In this document: positions 9,301-17,491 of the stretch, piece by piece
Position numbering within the stretch: the first letter of the stretch is position 1
Layout of the letters: each line of letters begins with the position of its first letter
Origin: an uncultured Odoribacter sp.
GTDB taxonomy: Bacteria > Bacteroidota > Bacteroidia > Bacteroidales > Marinifilaceae
Direction: 5' to 3'
DNA: 64,000 nucleotides
Assembly (NCBI GenBank): GCA_910588375.1
Contig: CAJUQA010000002.1
Location: 62,001 to 126,000 of the forward strand
Position numbers and translations under genes: made by a program
Notes under the pieces: generated by a model
The model's database searches: none
What the model saw: only the letters and a program-made list of their open reading frames with translations
What the model was told of the DNA's origin: nothing

Positions 9301-10001
9301 ACGGAAGACCGACTTTCTACGGGATGGATGAAGAGCAATTCCGGGAACAGTTTGAAGGAATGAATAAGGATGAAATCTATATGGCCGTGATGGATTATTC
9401 CGGAAACAGGGTACCTGTTTTTCAGGGGAGTCTGCGGAATACTTTTTCCTATAAACGTTTTACCCTGGCTGTTAACATGGTGTATAGTTTCGGGACAAAA
9501 GTCCGTTTGTTGAGCCTTTATCCGAATGTATCGGCAAGTTATGGTACGATTGCACCTCAGCCGGAAAATAACGTGCGTCGTGAACTTTTGCACCGTTGGA
9601 AAAATCCGGGGGATGAAAAATATACAAACATTCCGGGAACACTTTCCGGCTCTGCATTTACCCAGACCCTTGCGGAAAGTACGGCTATTAACTGGTGGAA
9701 AGATCCGGCGTTCCGGTTTGCCGATAATATCTGGCAAATGTATGACAATTCGGATGTACGGGTGGTGAACGGTGATTACATGCGTTTGCAGTCGCTTTCT
9801 CTCAGATATGCGGTTCCTTCTGCATGGCTGAAAAAATTCGGTGTAAATACGGCTTCCGTCGGTTTCTATACGACCAATCTGTTTACATTATGCAGTAAAA
9901 AATTGAAAGGCCAGGACCCGGCTACTCAGACAGGTAGTTCTTCTTCTATCAATATGTCGAACCGGCCGACTTTTTCGCTCAGTTTTAATGTCGCATTCTA
10001 A
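6309..10001 (+). CDS. SusC/RagA-family TonB-dependent outer membrane transporter with STN domain
   Basis: This 1230-residue transporter has, in order, a signal peptide ending near residue 43 (ETYAQ), an STN signalling domain at about 47-115, a carboxypeptidase-regulatory-like domain at about 129-205, a TonB-box-like stretch (EEVTVVSTGYQ), a plug with DIDQIDVLKDASATAIYGA, and a C-terminal beta barrel ending in an aromatic residue. The STN domain is what links it to the FecR/ECF pair upstream. The neighbours are proteases and not glycoside hydrolases, so peptides are the more likely cargo; this is inference. A run of eight C residues lies at 7397-7404 within the plug coding sequence. The susD gene follows 11 bases later. 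Confidence 0.97.
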   Translation: MKTKVRGGCREKRQRWGNFILSKTGVLFLMLTLSAVCVETYAQKRVNLQVTNQPLLRVLDVLQEQSGFSFLFSSEDVKGVENVTVNLKDVSLEEALKQVLKGTPLHYEINNGVVVFQKKIVPQRTAQLKNKEIIGWVTDRKKIPLEGVNVVVKGRNIGTTTNKEGKFGLQFATLNDFVLEFSFLGMKKQEVKYAGRDTIRVIMDDEVHEMEEVTVVSTGYQKIDARKLTSAVTTVKAAEVVVPGLSTIDQMLEGYVPGMVFMSNSNTIGAVPRIRIRGTSTILGNQEPLWVVDGIIYSDPVNFDPEQLNDLDFVNLLGNAISGINPEDIDQIDVLKDASATAIYGARAANGVIVITTKKGKIGPPQVSYSFSGTFGRRPHYSDRSVNMMNSKERIAYSRELMEQHQTYGHINSWVGYEGAMHDYLTGKTSFEEMQSQVSYYERLNTDWFKILTQNTFTNKHTVSVSGGSSVLRYYASAGLQDVQGYVKGENNKTYSANINLTANFKRFTMRFGMNASVQNRKYTPTELNVLNYAYNTSRAIPAFTEEGDPYYYYKFYSRGDADVSNRLGFNILNEMENSYQKYKTYATTLTASLDYKILESLKFGATLSYSMGSTNQELYYNEKTYRAGTLRGEGENVMGTANFDNLMPYGGELTETRTTKNSYTVRGQFSYNKDLGEDEKHNISVALGGEISSMEYQNLNQVYRGYMPDRGKGMANFDPNVYGGYYNWYYTTAAARGVHSEELTNIVSGYVTASYDYDNRYMLNVNARADASNQFGSRSNEKVLPIWSFSGRWNAKKDVLQNASWLSNLSLRASLGLQGNMLSSQSSRLIITRDGEVNANNEYLSTIYSFPNPDLKWEKTVSTNFMVDFGFLRNRITGSFSYYHKKTKDAFLTKKISTINGRNSYVVNRGSIQNSGVELSLSFVAIDRTSQANPNGFRWTIVPEFGETLNKLMNKVSGKTLKDEYTYKDFLNGRIEVPGKPLNSFYSYRFTGLSREDGRPTFYGMDEEQFREQFEGMNKDEIYMAVMDYSGNRVPVFQGSLRNTFSYKRFTLAVNMVYSFGTKVRLLSLYPNVSASYGTIAPQPENNVRRELLHRWKNPGDEKYTNIPGTLSGSAFTQTLAESTAINWWKDPAFRFADNIWQMYDNSDVRVVNGDYMRLQSLSLRYAVPSAWLKKFGVNTASVGFYTTNLFTLCSKKLKGQDPATQTGSSSSINMSNRPTFSLSFNVAF

Positions 10002-10012
10002 ACTATGGGAAT

Positions 10013-11587
10013 ATGAAAAAAAGATATTTATATATGATGGGTCTGATTCTGTTGCTGGGGACGTCTTGTAGCGATTTCCTGAACGAGAATAGCAAGAACC
10101 AGACTTATGTGACTTGCATAGAGGATTTGAATGAATTGATTTTGGGAGAAGGGTATATGCCTATGCAGTTTTATACGGGTATTTCGAGTACGGGAACCTG
10201 TGCTGTGGGGCCTTGGATCCATGTGATGGATGACGATTCAAAAGTGAATAATAATTCATCGGCAAGTGTTTTGTACGTTAATTCTTTAGGTACTTTTCAT
10301 TACTGGTTGGAACAACCTTTTGTCGATGCGACCAGTCTGTTGGCTTATACCGATAAGACGTGGGAAAAATTGTATAAGCATATCAATGCGCTGAATGCCA
10401 TTCTGTATGAATTGGAAGAGTATAAGGATGAGAAACTGTATGCGCAGCTTAAGGGGGAAGCCTGTTTTTTGAGGGCTATGTATTACTATTTTCTGGTAAA
10501 TATCTACGGTCATCCGTATTATGAGCCGACAGCAATGACGGATCAGGGGGTGCCGGTGAAATTGTCTGAGCAGATTGAAGATGTGAATTTCCAGCATGCT
10601 TCTGTGGCGGATGTATACAAAGTCATTACGGATGATTTGGAGACTGCCATCACCTGTTTGAAAGGAGTGGAACAGACTTCCATTTACCGGGTAAATGAAA
10701 TGGCAGCCCGTACATTCCTGAGTCGGGTGTATCTGTATATGTGCCAGTGGGATAAGGCTGTGACGGAATGTAACGAGGTGTTGAAATCCTCTTATGCATT
10801 ATTGGATTTTACTCAATTGGCGGCTACGGATAATAAAGTTTTCGGTAATTCGCCGGAGGTGATTTTTTCAAACGGGGACAACCGGATGTTGGTAATATCG
10901 AATAGTAAAAGCCAGTATGCTGTGAACGGAGGCTCTGTCAATACTGCCGGACAAGCGGCTGCTTTTATGGCTTCGGATGAGTTGATTGCGTTGTACGATC
11001 AGGATAAAGATGCCCGTTTCCACTATTTTGAATGGGCTGAAAACCGCTATAATGCAAGTCAGAATAAAGATTTTCGGGGGTATTATGTGACTTTTAAACT
11101 GTGTCGGAATTATTCGGACGGGGATTTGGTTTCTGACTTTTTTACTTTGCGGTTGCCGGAAGTATATTTGAATAAAGCGGAGGCTTTGGCGATGTTGGGA
11201 CAGGATGCGGAAGCAGCCTCTGTGTTGGAAAAATTGAGGGAAAAACGCTTCGTGTCGGATGCCTATGTGAATGAATCCGGCAAGGATTTGGCCGATTTGA
11301 TACGTGATGAAAGAAGAAGGGAATTGTGTTTTGAGGGGCACCGGTGGTTTGATTTGAGGCGTTATGCGGTACATCCCAAATATTCCTTGCGGAAAAAGAT
11401 TTATCACGGTTTTGACTCGGAACATGTGGGACGGTATGATTCTTATTATGTGTTGCCGGAATACACGGAAAGTGGTCCGAACAATTATATTATGCCGATT
11501 CCGGAGTCGGAAATATTTATCAATGACGGCGCATTGCTTGCCAATCCCCGGCAGGATCCGGAGATTGTAACGGAAGTCGAATCTTAA
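10013..11587 (+). CDS. SusD/RagB-family surface lipoprotein
   Basis: The 524-residue protein is the substrate-binding lid for the adjacent SusC. A lipoprotein signal with Cys19 (LLLGTSC) is followed by the typical SusD start DFLNENSKNQ. TPR-like helices appear in the first half (YLYMCQWDKAVTECNEVL) and the conserved ELCFEGHRWFDLRRY block lies near residue 430. It begins 11 bases behind susC and is followed by another lipoprotein gene 13 bases downstream, so the three are one transcript. Confidence 0.96.
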   Translation: MKKRYLYMMGLILLLGTSCSDFLNENSKNQTYVTCIEDLNELILGEGYMPMQFYTGISSTGTCAVGPWIHVMDDDSKVNNNSSASVLYVNSLGTFHYWLEQPFVDATSLLAYTDKTWEKLYKHINALNAILYELEEYKDEKLYAQLKGEACFLRAMYYYFLVNIYGHPYYEPTAMTDQGVPVKLSEQIEDVNFQHASVADVYKVITDDLETAITCLKGVEQTSIYRVNEMAARTFLSRVYLYMCQWDKAVTECNEVLKSSYALLDFTQLAATDNKVFGNSPEVIFSNGDNRMLVISNSKSQYAVNGGSVNTAGQAAAFMASDELIALYDQDKDARFHYFEWAENRYNASQNKDFRGYYVTFKLCRNYSDGDLVSDFFTLRLPEVYLNKAEALAMLGQDAEAASVLEKLREKRFVSDAYVNESGKDLADLIRDERRRELCFEGHRWFDLRRYAVHPKYSLRKKIYHGFDSEHVGRYDSYYVLPEYTESGPNNYIMPIPESEIFINDGALLANPRQDPEIVTEVES

Positions 11588-11600
11588 ATGTATCAGATCA

Positions 11601-12638
11601 ATGAAAAGAGAATTAATCATAGGAATATGTCTTTTGGGACTGGCGTTTTTTACGGCTTGCTCAAATGACGATGAGGATTTAACTCCTTCGTATGCTGACA
11701 GGAATTGGTATAAACTGGAAGATAGCGATGAAGCTGCCGATCACGCTTTTTATGAGCTTTTTCAGACATACGGTATACCGATTTTTTATAATGATACCAT
11801 CGGGAAAGAAGAACGGGGACTATCCCGGGAAGGAGAGGAGATTGTCCATTATGAAGTGATAGACATCGATTATTGGATTACGAGTAGGACGGCGAATTCT
11901 GTGGTGTATACTTTGAATAAGAAATACCTGGAAAGTAAAGATAAATCGCATTTGTTGGACGCTGCCGGGTTCCTCGGTGAGTATATTTTCCCTTACTTGA
12001 AGAAGAGTAAATATCCGATGAGTTTTTTGTTGGTGGATTCTATCGTGAATAACCGGAATGATGTCAGAGGACAGCATGCTTTTAATACCTATTATGCCAT
12101 GACGACCACCTTAATAGGGGGAATTGACCGGATTGGAGAAATGAGTGAAAGTGAAAAACGATTGCTGGCCGGGTATGTGATGGCGGAGTTGTATGTGTAC
12201 GATATTAAGAATAATGCTACGTATATGAATCTTTTTACCGAATTTTTCGAGCGTTCCGTAGGTGCAGATGGGAAATCATTGTACGGAAGTACAAGAGGTA
12301 AAAGTAGTAATACCATTTATCAGACGGCTTATCTGCTTCCGGCAAAAGATTGGTTAACATACGGTTTTCTCAGATATAATCCGACGCAATTGATTTATCT
12401 GTTGGCAGAGCGTGTGGGAAATAAAGTGGAGACAAATTACGATTTGTCAACTATGGACACGAAATTGGTGGGGTATACTTTCCCGCTTCGGGAACAGGAT
12501 TTGTATGAGTATATGGCACGGGTACTGGTTGGTGATGATGATGCTTTTGAGAACGAATATGCCGCATATCCGAAAATACTGGAGAAATATGAATTGATGA
12601 AACGTCTGTTGCCGCTTTATTTGGAACAGGTCGACTGA
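11601..12638 (+). CDS. SusCD-linked lipoprotein of unknown function
   Basis: This 345-residue protein has a lipoprotein signal with Cys20 (FFTACSNDD) and an acidic start to the mature chain. The part YGIPIFYNDTIG recalls the N-terminal region of the putative zinc metallopeptidases that follow susD in many Bacteroidetes loci, but I find no HExxH or other complete metal site, so it would be an inactive relative if it belongs there at all. It probably sits on the cell surface with the SusCD pair and takes part in substrate binding. The call rests mainly on position and the lipobox. Confidence 0.75.
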   Translation: MKRELIIGICLLGLAFFTACSNDDEDLTPSYADRNWYKLEDSDEAADHAFYELFQTYGIPIFYNDTIGKEERGLSREGEEIVHYEVIDIDYWITSRTANSVVYTLNKKYLESKDKSHLLDAAGFLGEYIFPYLKKSKYPMSFLLVDSIVNNRNDVRGQHAFNTYYAMTTTLIGGIDRIGEMSESEKRLLAGYVMAELYVYDIKNNATYMNLFTEFFERSVGADGKSLYGSTRGKSSNTIYQTAYLLPAKDWLTYGFLRYNPTQLIYLLAERVGNKVETNYDLSTMDTKLVGYTFPLREQDLYEYMARVLVGDDDAFENEYAAYPKILEKYELMKRLLPLYLEQVD

Positions 12639-12668
12639 ATATGATGAAACATTAAAAATAGAAATCGA

Positions 12669-15353
12669 ATGAAACAGATATTGAAGACAGGGGTGTTGGC
12701 ATTGTTGGTGTGCGCTTTGCTTATGCCCGGATATGCCGCTACGAAGGATAGCAAGAAAAAGAAAGCAAAAGCGACTACGGAGCAAAAATCCGCTCCGGCA
12801 AAAAAGAAAGTCAGTAATTATGACAAAATAGTAAAAAAGGCCGGTTGCAAAACGATTAAGGGGGATTTCATCACGGCACATCGTTCGGGAAATAAGCTCT
12901 ATTTTGAATATCCCTTGAAATATATGAACCGGGAAGTATTGATCGGGTCTAAAACGACGGCAACTTCCCAGCCGGATGTCGCTGTGGTCGGTTATATGGC
13001 AAATGAGCCTTTGCATGTCAAATTTGTGATGCGGGACAGTGCCGTATATATGGATCGGGTGAATTGTTACATGACCTATGATCCTGTGGACAAAACCATG
13101 GGAGAGGCTGTTGCTAAGAATTTTATGGATCCGGTATTGAAAAAATTTCCTGTAAAGGCTTATAGTCCGGATAGTTCGGCTGTTGTAATTGACGTCACGG
13201 ACTTTTTCTTGGGAGACAGTAAGGCACTATCTCCTGTTACGCCTATCGGTGGTGGCGTCCAGTTTTCAATCAAATCTGTTGCCGATGGTTCGTTTTTGGG
13301 AGATATAAAAGCTTTTGGCGATAATATTTCGGTACGGTCGACCATGACTTATAGCTATTCCATGAAAATGTTGATTTTTGTCCTTGCCAGTGGAACTTTT
13401 TCTGCTGACCTTACACGGACAGTACTTTTATTGCCGGAAAAAGAGGCGCATCCACGGGTATCCGATTCGAGGGTGGGGACTTTTATGGTAGAAAAAGGAT
13501 ATGCTTCAAGAGAACAGGATAAGATTCAACGTTTTATGTTGGCAACCCGCTGGCGGGTGGAACCGAAGGATACATTGGCCTATCGGCGCGGAGAACTGGT
13601 GGAACCTGTAAAACCGATTGTTTTTTATATAGACAATACTTTTCCGCAAAATTGGATAGAACCGGTGAAACGCGGTGTCTTGAGATGGAATAAAGCGTTT
13701 GCTAAAATCGGTTTTAAAGATGTGATTCAGGTAAAGGATTTTCCGGTGAATGATTCTACTTTTGATCCGGATAACTTGAAATATACTTGTGTACGCTATC
13801 TGCCTCTGGATGTTGAGAATGCCATGGGACCTTCGTGGGTAGATCCACGGACGGGAGAGATATTGAATGCCAGTGTCATTATTTATAATGATGTCTCCAA
13901 CCTCATTAACAAATGGCGTTTTATTCAGACTGCACAGCTGGATGAACGTGTCAGAACTTCCCGCATGCCCGATGATGTCATGGAAGAATCTATTGAGTAT
14001 ATTGTGGCGCATGAAGTCGGTCACACGTTGGGATTGATGCACAATATGGCGGCTTCGCATGCATTTCCGGTAGATTCTTTGCGGAGCGTGAGCTTTACCC
14101 GGAAATATGGGACGACTCCTTCTATTATGGATTATGCCCGTTATAATTACGTGGCTCAGCCGGAAGATAAAGGTGTCAGTTTGACCCCGCCTGAATTGGG
14201 ATGTTATGACGAATTTGCGATAGAATGGCTTTATAAACCCATATTTGATTGTAAAGACCGTAAAGAAGAAGAGAAAATCTTAGAAAGTTGGGTGGATGCC
14301 AAGGCCGGTTCTCCTTTGTATCGTTATGGTCGTCAGCAAATATTGAGTCGTTATGACCCCTCTGCAGTGGAGGAAGATTTGGGTGATGACCCGATTAAGG
14401 CCGGAGATTATGGTATCCGAAATCTGAAATATATTCTTCCCCATTTAAGTGAATGGATACAGGACGACCCTTCGGGTGCAAAGCGGAAAGCAATGTACAA
14501 TACGATTTCCAATACTTATTTCCGGTATATGCGGAATGTAATGATGAACATCGGTGGTATTTATCTGACAGAAGTAAAGGACGGAACACCGGGCGACCGT
14601 TTTAAAGCTGTTCCGAAAGAAGTGCAGAAACAATCCATGAAATGGGTAATCAACCAAATCAGAAATTGTGACTGGTTGGATGACGAGGAATTAACCTGTA
14701 AATTCGGCTTGGCTCTTCGCATGTCTTCCAATTTGAAGAATGTGGCCACCAAGGCCTTGCTGCAATTGTCAGATAATGTGGTTTTATCCGCGCATATTTC
14801 GGAAAATCCTTACTCTCCCCGGGAATATTTTGACGATTTATATAACTGTATTTTTGAAAATACGATACAGGGAAGGAAATTGACAGAAGGAGACAAGATT
14901 ATGCAGCGTTTGGTCGTATTGCAAATGAGAGCTGTGGCACAGAGTCAATGGAATAAAGTGAAACTGGCGGACGAATTGCCCCCGTTGGATGCTTTGCAGG
15001 CTTGCGGGTCGTATGCCTACTATCCTTCTTTGGATGACATTATCAGTTATGGATTGGATCCCAGTGGGAGAGTGGCTCGTTACGAAGAGCAGTTGAGAGC
15101 ATTGGAAGAACGCTATGGTAACGGATTCGTTGCAAGCCAAATGCAGGAAAATAGTTTCCATTATACTATTGGATACGGTTTTCAATCGAAACTCAAACTG
15201 GATAATATAGATGAAGCTACCGGTTTATTCTTGTCTATGCTCACCAAAGCAAAGAAATTGATTACCGATAAACTTCCGACGGCCCATCCCAATGATAAAG
15301 GACATTATCAGGGAATGCTCTATTTGTTGGAATCTATCAAGTCCAAATATTAA
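12669..15353 (+). CDS. Exported metzincin-like zinc protease (DUF5117/DUF4953 type)
   Basis: The 894-residue protein has a signal peptide ending near residue 24, a short Lys/Ala-rich stretch (residues 26-48), and a zinc protease domain. The active site HEVGHTLGLMHN starts at residue 448 and gives ligands His448, His452 and His458 with Glu449 as the base; SIMDYARYNY about 35 residues later looks like the Met-turn. The long flanking regions match the DUF5117/DUF5118 family that frames this protease in Bacteroidetes. As the last gene of the sigma/FecR/SusCD locus it probably cuts proteins into peptides for import. Confidence 0.9.
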   Translation: MKQILKTGVLALLVCALLMPGYAATKDSKKKKAKATTEQKSAPAKKKVSNYDKIVKKAGCKTIKGDFITAHRSGNKLYFEYPLKYMNREVLIGSKTTATSQPDVAVVGYMANEPLHVKFVMRDSAVYMDRVNCYMTYDPVDKTMGEAVAKNFMDPVLKKFPVKAYSPDSSAVVIDVTDFFLGDSKALSPVTPIGGGVQFSIKSVADGSFLGDIKAFGDNISVRSTMTYSYSMKMLIFVLASGTFSADLTRTVLLLPEKEAHPRVSDSRVGTFMVEKGYASREQDKIQRFMLATRWRVEPKDTLAYRRGELVEPVKPIVFYIDNTFPQNWIEPVKRGVLRWNKAFAKIGFKDVIQVKDFPVNDSTFDPDNLKYTCVRYLPLDVENAMGPSWVDPRTGEILNASVIIYNDVSNLINKWRFIQTAQLDERVRTSRMPDDVMEESIEYIVAHEVGHTLGLMHNMAASHAFPVDSLRSVSFTRKYGTTPSIMDYARYNYVAQPEDKGVSLTPPELGCYDEFAIEWLYKPIFDCKDRKEEEKILESWVDAKAGSPLYRYGRQQILSRYDPSAVEEDLGDDPIKAGDYGIRNLKYILPHLSEWIQDDPSGAKRKAMYNTISNTYFRYMRNVMMNIGGIYLTEVKDGTPGDRFKAVPKEVQKQSMKWVINQIRNCDWLDDEELTCKFGLALRMSSNLKNVATKALLQLSDNVVLSAHISENPYSPREYFDDLYNCIFENTIQGRKLTEGDKIMQRLVVLQMRAVAQSQWNKVKLADELPPLDALQACGSYAYYPSLDDIISYGLDPSGRVARYEEQLRALEERYGNGFVASQMQENSFHYTIGYGFQSKLKLDNIDEATGLFLSMLTKAKKLITDKLPTAHPNDKGHYQGMLYLLESIKSKY

Positions 15354-15378
15354 TAATATAAATACTCTCTATATACTG

Positions 15379-15419
15379 CGCCCGAATATTGTAAATATAG
15401 ATATTCGGGCGTAGTTTTT
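15379..15419 (+). terminator. Terminator of the SusCD-protease locus
   Basis: An 11-bp perfect stem (CGCCCGAATAT at 15379-15389 with ATATTCGGGCG at 15401-15411) and an 11-base loop are followed by TAGTTTTT. It lies 26 bases behind the protease stop codon. Confidence 0.8.
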
Positions 15420-15489
15420 GAATTGCCAGGATGGATAATCGGTTATCTACATTGAAAATGTAGGGAAAAATTTAGTCAGAACACACTCT

Positions 15490-15873
15490 CTATTGTTTAT
15501 TACTTCCTTCCGACAGGGCTTTTGTTCGGTCAAAAAGAATTTCGTCCATATGTATTTTTGCCCATTGTATCAACTCATTTATTAAAGGAAAGAGTGAATG
15601 GGCGCGTTCTGTCAGCTGGTATTCGACTCTGGGAGGAACTTCGGCGTAGACCTGACGTTTAACAAAGCCATCAATTTCCAATGTACGTAAAGTCAGTACC
15701 AACATTTTCTGCGAGATGTCTGGCAATTCTGCTGATATATCACGGAAACGCATTGAATCATGTCCGTTTAGTGTATAAAGCACCAATAACGTCCATTTAT
15801 CACTTATGCGATTAAGTATATTTCTGATTGGGCAATTGGGATATAGTTCGTTCTTGTTAAAATTTCTTTCCAT
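15490..15873 (-). CDS. HxlR-family winged-helix transcriptional regulator
   Basis: The protein of about 127 residues carries the HxlR core: CPIRNILNRISDKWTLLVL near the start, the recognition region SAELPDISQKMLVLTLRTLE, and the wing with PPRVEYQLTERAHSLFPLI. HxlR regulators act as dimers on palindromic operators and often respond to redox or electrophilic signals; the cysteine next to PIRN is the residue usually implicated. I chose the ATG at 15873 because the family motif begins shortly after it; an ATG 14 codons upstream is also in frame. It is divergent from the exported MBL-fold gene, with repeated operator-like sequences between them. Confidence 0.9.
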   Translation of the reverse strand: MERNFNKNELYPNCPIRNILNRISDKWTLLVLYTLNGHDSMRFRDISAELPDISQKMLVLTLRTLEIDGFVKRQVYAEVPPRVEYQLTERAHSLFPLINELIQWAKIHMDEILFDRTKALSEGSNKQ

Positions 15874-15929
15874 TATGCTATGAATTTTGGGAACAAAGTT
15901 CTGTATTATTTTCAATATATCAAAGTGTG

Positions 15930-15954
15930 TAATATTCTAAAAATCAATATTACT
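15930..15954. promoter_or_regulatory. Operator-like palindrome next to the hxlR start
   Basis: TAATATT (15930-15936) and AATATTA (15946-15952) form a 7-bp perfect inverted repeat with a nine-base spacer. The right half is part of AATCAATATTACT, which occurs again at 16037. It lies about 60 bases in front of the regulator gene and suits autoregulation. Confidence 0.45.
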
Positions 15955-16035
15955 GGCAAAAATATAATTGTTATAAAATATAGTTGTTAAATAATCTTAA
16001 GAAGTCTCTGCTTGATTTCTTTAAACTATTCTGTA

Positions 16036-16142
16036 AATCAATATTACTAACATCAAGGTGAGTTATGCTACTTGCTTTCCCTTCTTTTCTGGATGAAAAA
16101 TTGCATCTATTTTTGCAATATATAAAAGTTAGTAATGCTGAT
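16036..16142 (+). promoter_or_regulatory. Putative HxlR-controlled promoter of the MBL-fold gene
   Basis: A -7 box TATTTTTG lies at 16108-16115. It is flanked by ATCAATATTACTAAC at 16037-16051 and its inverted near copy GTTAGTAATGCTGAT at 16128-16142, where the second copy would cover the transcription start. The layout fits repression by the divergent HxlR protein. The assignment is inference from the repeats. Confidence 0.45.
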
Positions 16143-16165
16143 AAACAATTAAATGTAATTAAATC

Positions 16166-17068
16166 ATGAACATGAAAGTAGTATTAAGCGTAGTAATTGG
16201 AGTAATCTCATTCTGTAGCGCAGTCTTTGCTCAAAATGATTGTTGCCAGACAAAATCTGCTATTAAAACGTCAGATCATAGCGCACCTATCGGTAAATTT
16301 GACGTACGGAATTTCGGAACTTACAAACTGCATATCTATCTCACTGAAGACCAAATGGGGGATGCCAGTTTTATTATTGAGGGTGTTGATTCGCTTGTAA
16401 CGATGGAGCAGCCGTTGTTCAAGGTCAATGCCGCGATATTTGACCAATACCTGGCCTCACTTGCTAAGCCAGTAGCTCACCGTATATCAGACTTTCATCT
16501 TGGTAACACAGGAGCAGCTAAACTTATCGTACCGGTAGGGATGCCGGCAGTTTTTAAAGGTCCGCAGTATAGCGGTATGATGGCTCATTTTGCCGAACAA
16601 TATGGTGATGCTATCGTACTTTCTCCTACCGGAACAACCGAAGAGATTGCTTTTGACGCTACAGTCTTTTTGGCCGGAGTACCGTTTACATTCCTTCGGG
16701 GTGCATCCAACGATTTTCCCGGGGCCAATATCTTAATAGGAAAAGAGGTTGTTTACTCCCATTTTGCACCTGCCAAGGCGCATACAAACGCTATGTACGC
16801 CGGTACTATAGAAGGGGTTGATTCTCGCATTGCCGAATTGGAACGTATATTGGCTACCGGAGCAAGTCTCTTCGTCGGGGGGCATGGTACTCCCGCTACT
16901 GTTGATGATGTGAAATTCTTGATCGGATACCTTAAAAAAGTGAAAGAGTTACGGGTAACATCGCCTGACGCTGAATCATTTTCTGCAGCATTGATTGCTG
17001 CTTACCCTAATCTTTCAGGTAAAGATAGCGTGGCAGGTCTTGCAAAATCTCTTTATTCAGCCCAGTAA
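16166..17068 (+). CDS. Exported metallo-beta-lactamase-fold protein with degenerate metal site
   Basis: The 300-residue protein has a signal peptide ending at VFAQ and an MBL-like layout (ITEDQ/IEG strands, FLAGVPF, a late GGHGTPAT motif). The usual HxHxDH ligand motif is replaced by ISDFHLGNTG, where only one of the ligands can be aligned, and the later ligand loop reads SNDFPGAN. It is therefore probably not a standard zinc or di-iron hydrolase and may be a binding protein. It stands alone behind a promoter that seems controlled by the divergent HxlR regulator. An ATG two codons downstream is an equally good start. Confidence 0.75.
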   Translation: MNMKVVLSVVIGVISFCSAVFAQNDCCQTKSAIKTSDHSAPIGKFDVRNFGTYKLHIYLTEDQMGDASFIIEGVDSLVTMEQPLFKVNAAIFDQYLASLAKPVAHRISDFHLGNTGAAKLIVPVGMPAVFKGPQYSGMMAHFAEQYGDAIVLSPTGTTEEIAFDATVFLAGVPFTFLRGASNDFPGANILIGKEVVYSHFAPAKAHTNAMYAGTIEGVDSRIAELERILATGASLFVGGHGTPATVDDVKFLIGYLKKVKELRVTSPDAESFSAALIAAYPNLSGKDSVAGLAKSLYSAQ

Positions 17069-17205
17069 ATTATCTTAATTTTGAGAGGAATTCGTTTAAA
17101 AATGAAAGCACCATATGCTTTTGGCATTGCACTTCCCTCAAAAAGTCCAACGAATAAGCCCGTGTAAACTGCCGGATTTGGGTACTTTTTGCTTGGGTAA
17201 GCGAA

Positions 17206-17245
17206 AAAAGAAAAAGTCCTAAAGTATTAAACTTCAGGACTTTTC
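17206..17245 (-). terminator. Terminator of tRNA-Asp
   Basis: On the minus strand the tRNA is followed by a stem formed by AGGACTTTT/AAAAGTCCT (plus-strand arms 17212-17220 and 17236-17244) and then a T-rich tract. The rest of the 17069-17267 gap holds nothing else I can support. Confidence 0.65.
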
Positions 17246-17267
17246 TTGGATTTTCGTCTTTATCAAG

Positions 17268-17341
17268 CGGTGCGGACGGGACTCGAACCCGCGACCCCAG
17301 GCGTGACAGGCCTGTATTCTAACCAGCTGAACTACCGCACC
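17268..17341 (-). tRNA. tRNA-Asp (anticodon GTC)
   Basis: The minus strand folds as a full cloverleaf: acceptor arms GGTGCGG and CCGCACC, D-arm GTTCAGCTGGTTAGAA, anticodon loop CTGTCAC with GTC at 17305-17307 (complement), T-arm GCGGGTTCGAGTCCCGT and discriminator G, as expected for tRNA-Asp. CCA is not encoded. Confidence 0.97.
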
Positions 17342-17457
17342 AATTTTTAAGAACGGCTATCATTTAATAGCGGTGCAAATATAAGGGCTTTTTTTGAAAC
17401 TGCAAACTTTTATGGTGTGTTTTATGTAGAAGATAAATTTTTCTTGATTTTATATTT

Positions 17458-17485
17458 ACGGGACGGATTGAAAATTCCGTCCCGT
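17458..17485 (-). terminator. Terminator of the S9 peptidase gene
   Basis: A 10-bp perfect inverted repeat (ACGGGACGGA at 17458-17467 and TCCGTCCCGT at 17476-17485) lies just behind the peptidase stop codon. The following tract on the minus strand is A/T-rich but has no long T run. Confidence 0.6.
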
Positions 17486-17491
17486 TTGGTT

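Noticed and set aside
17102..17167. 21-codon frame beginning MKAPYAFG
   Set aside because: It is short, without ribosome-binding site or known relative, and partly covers a hairpin region.
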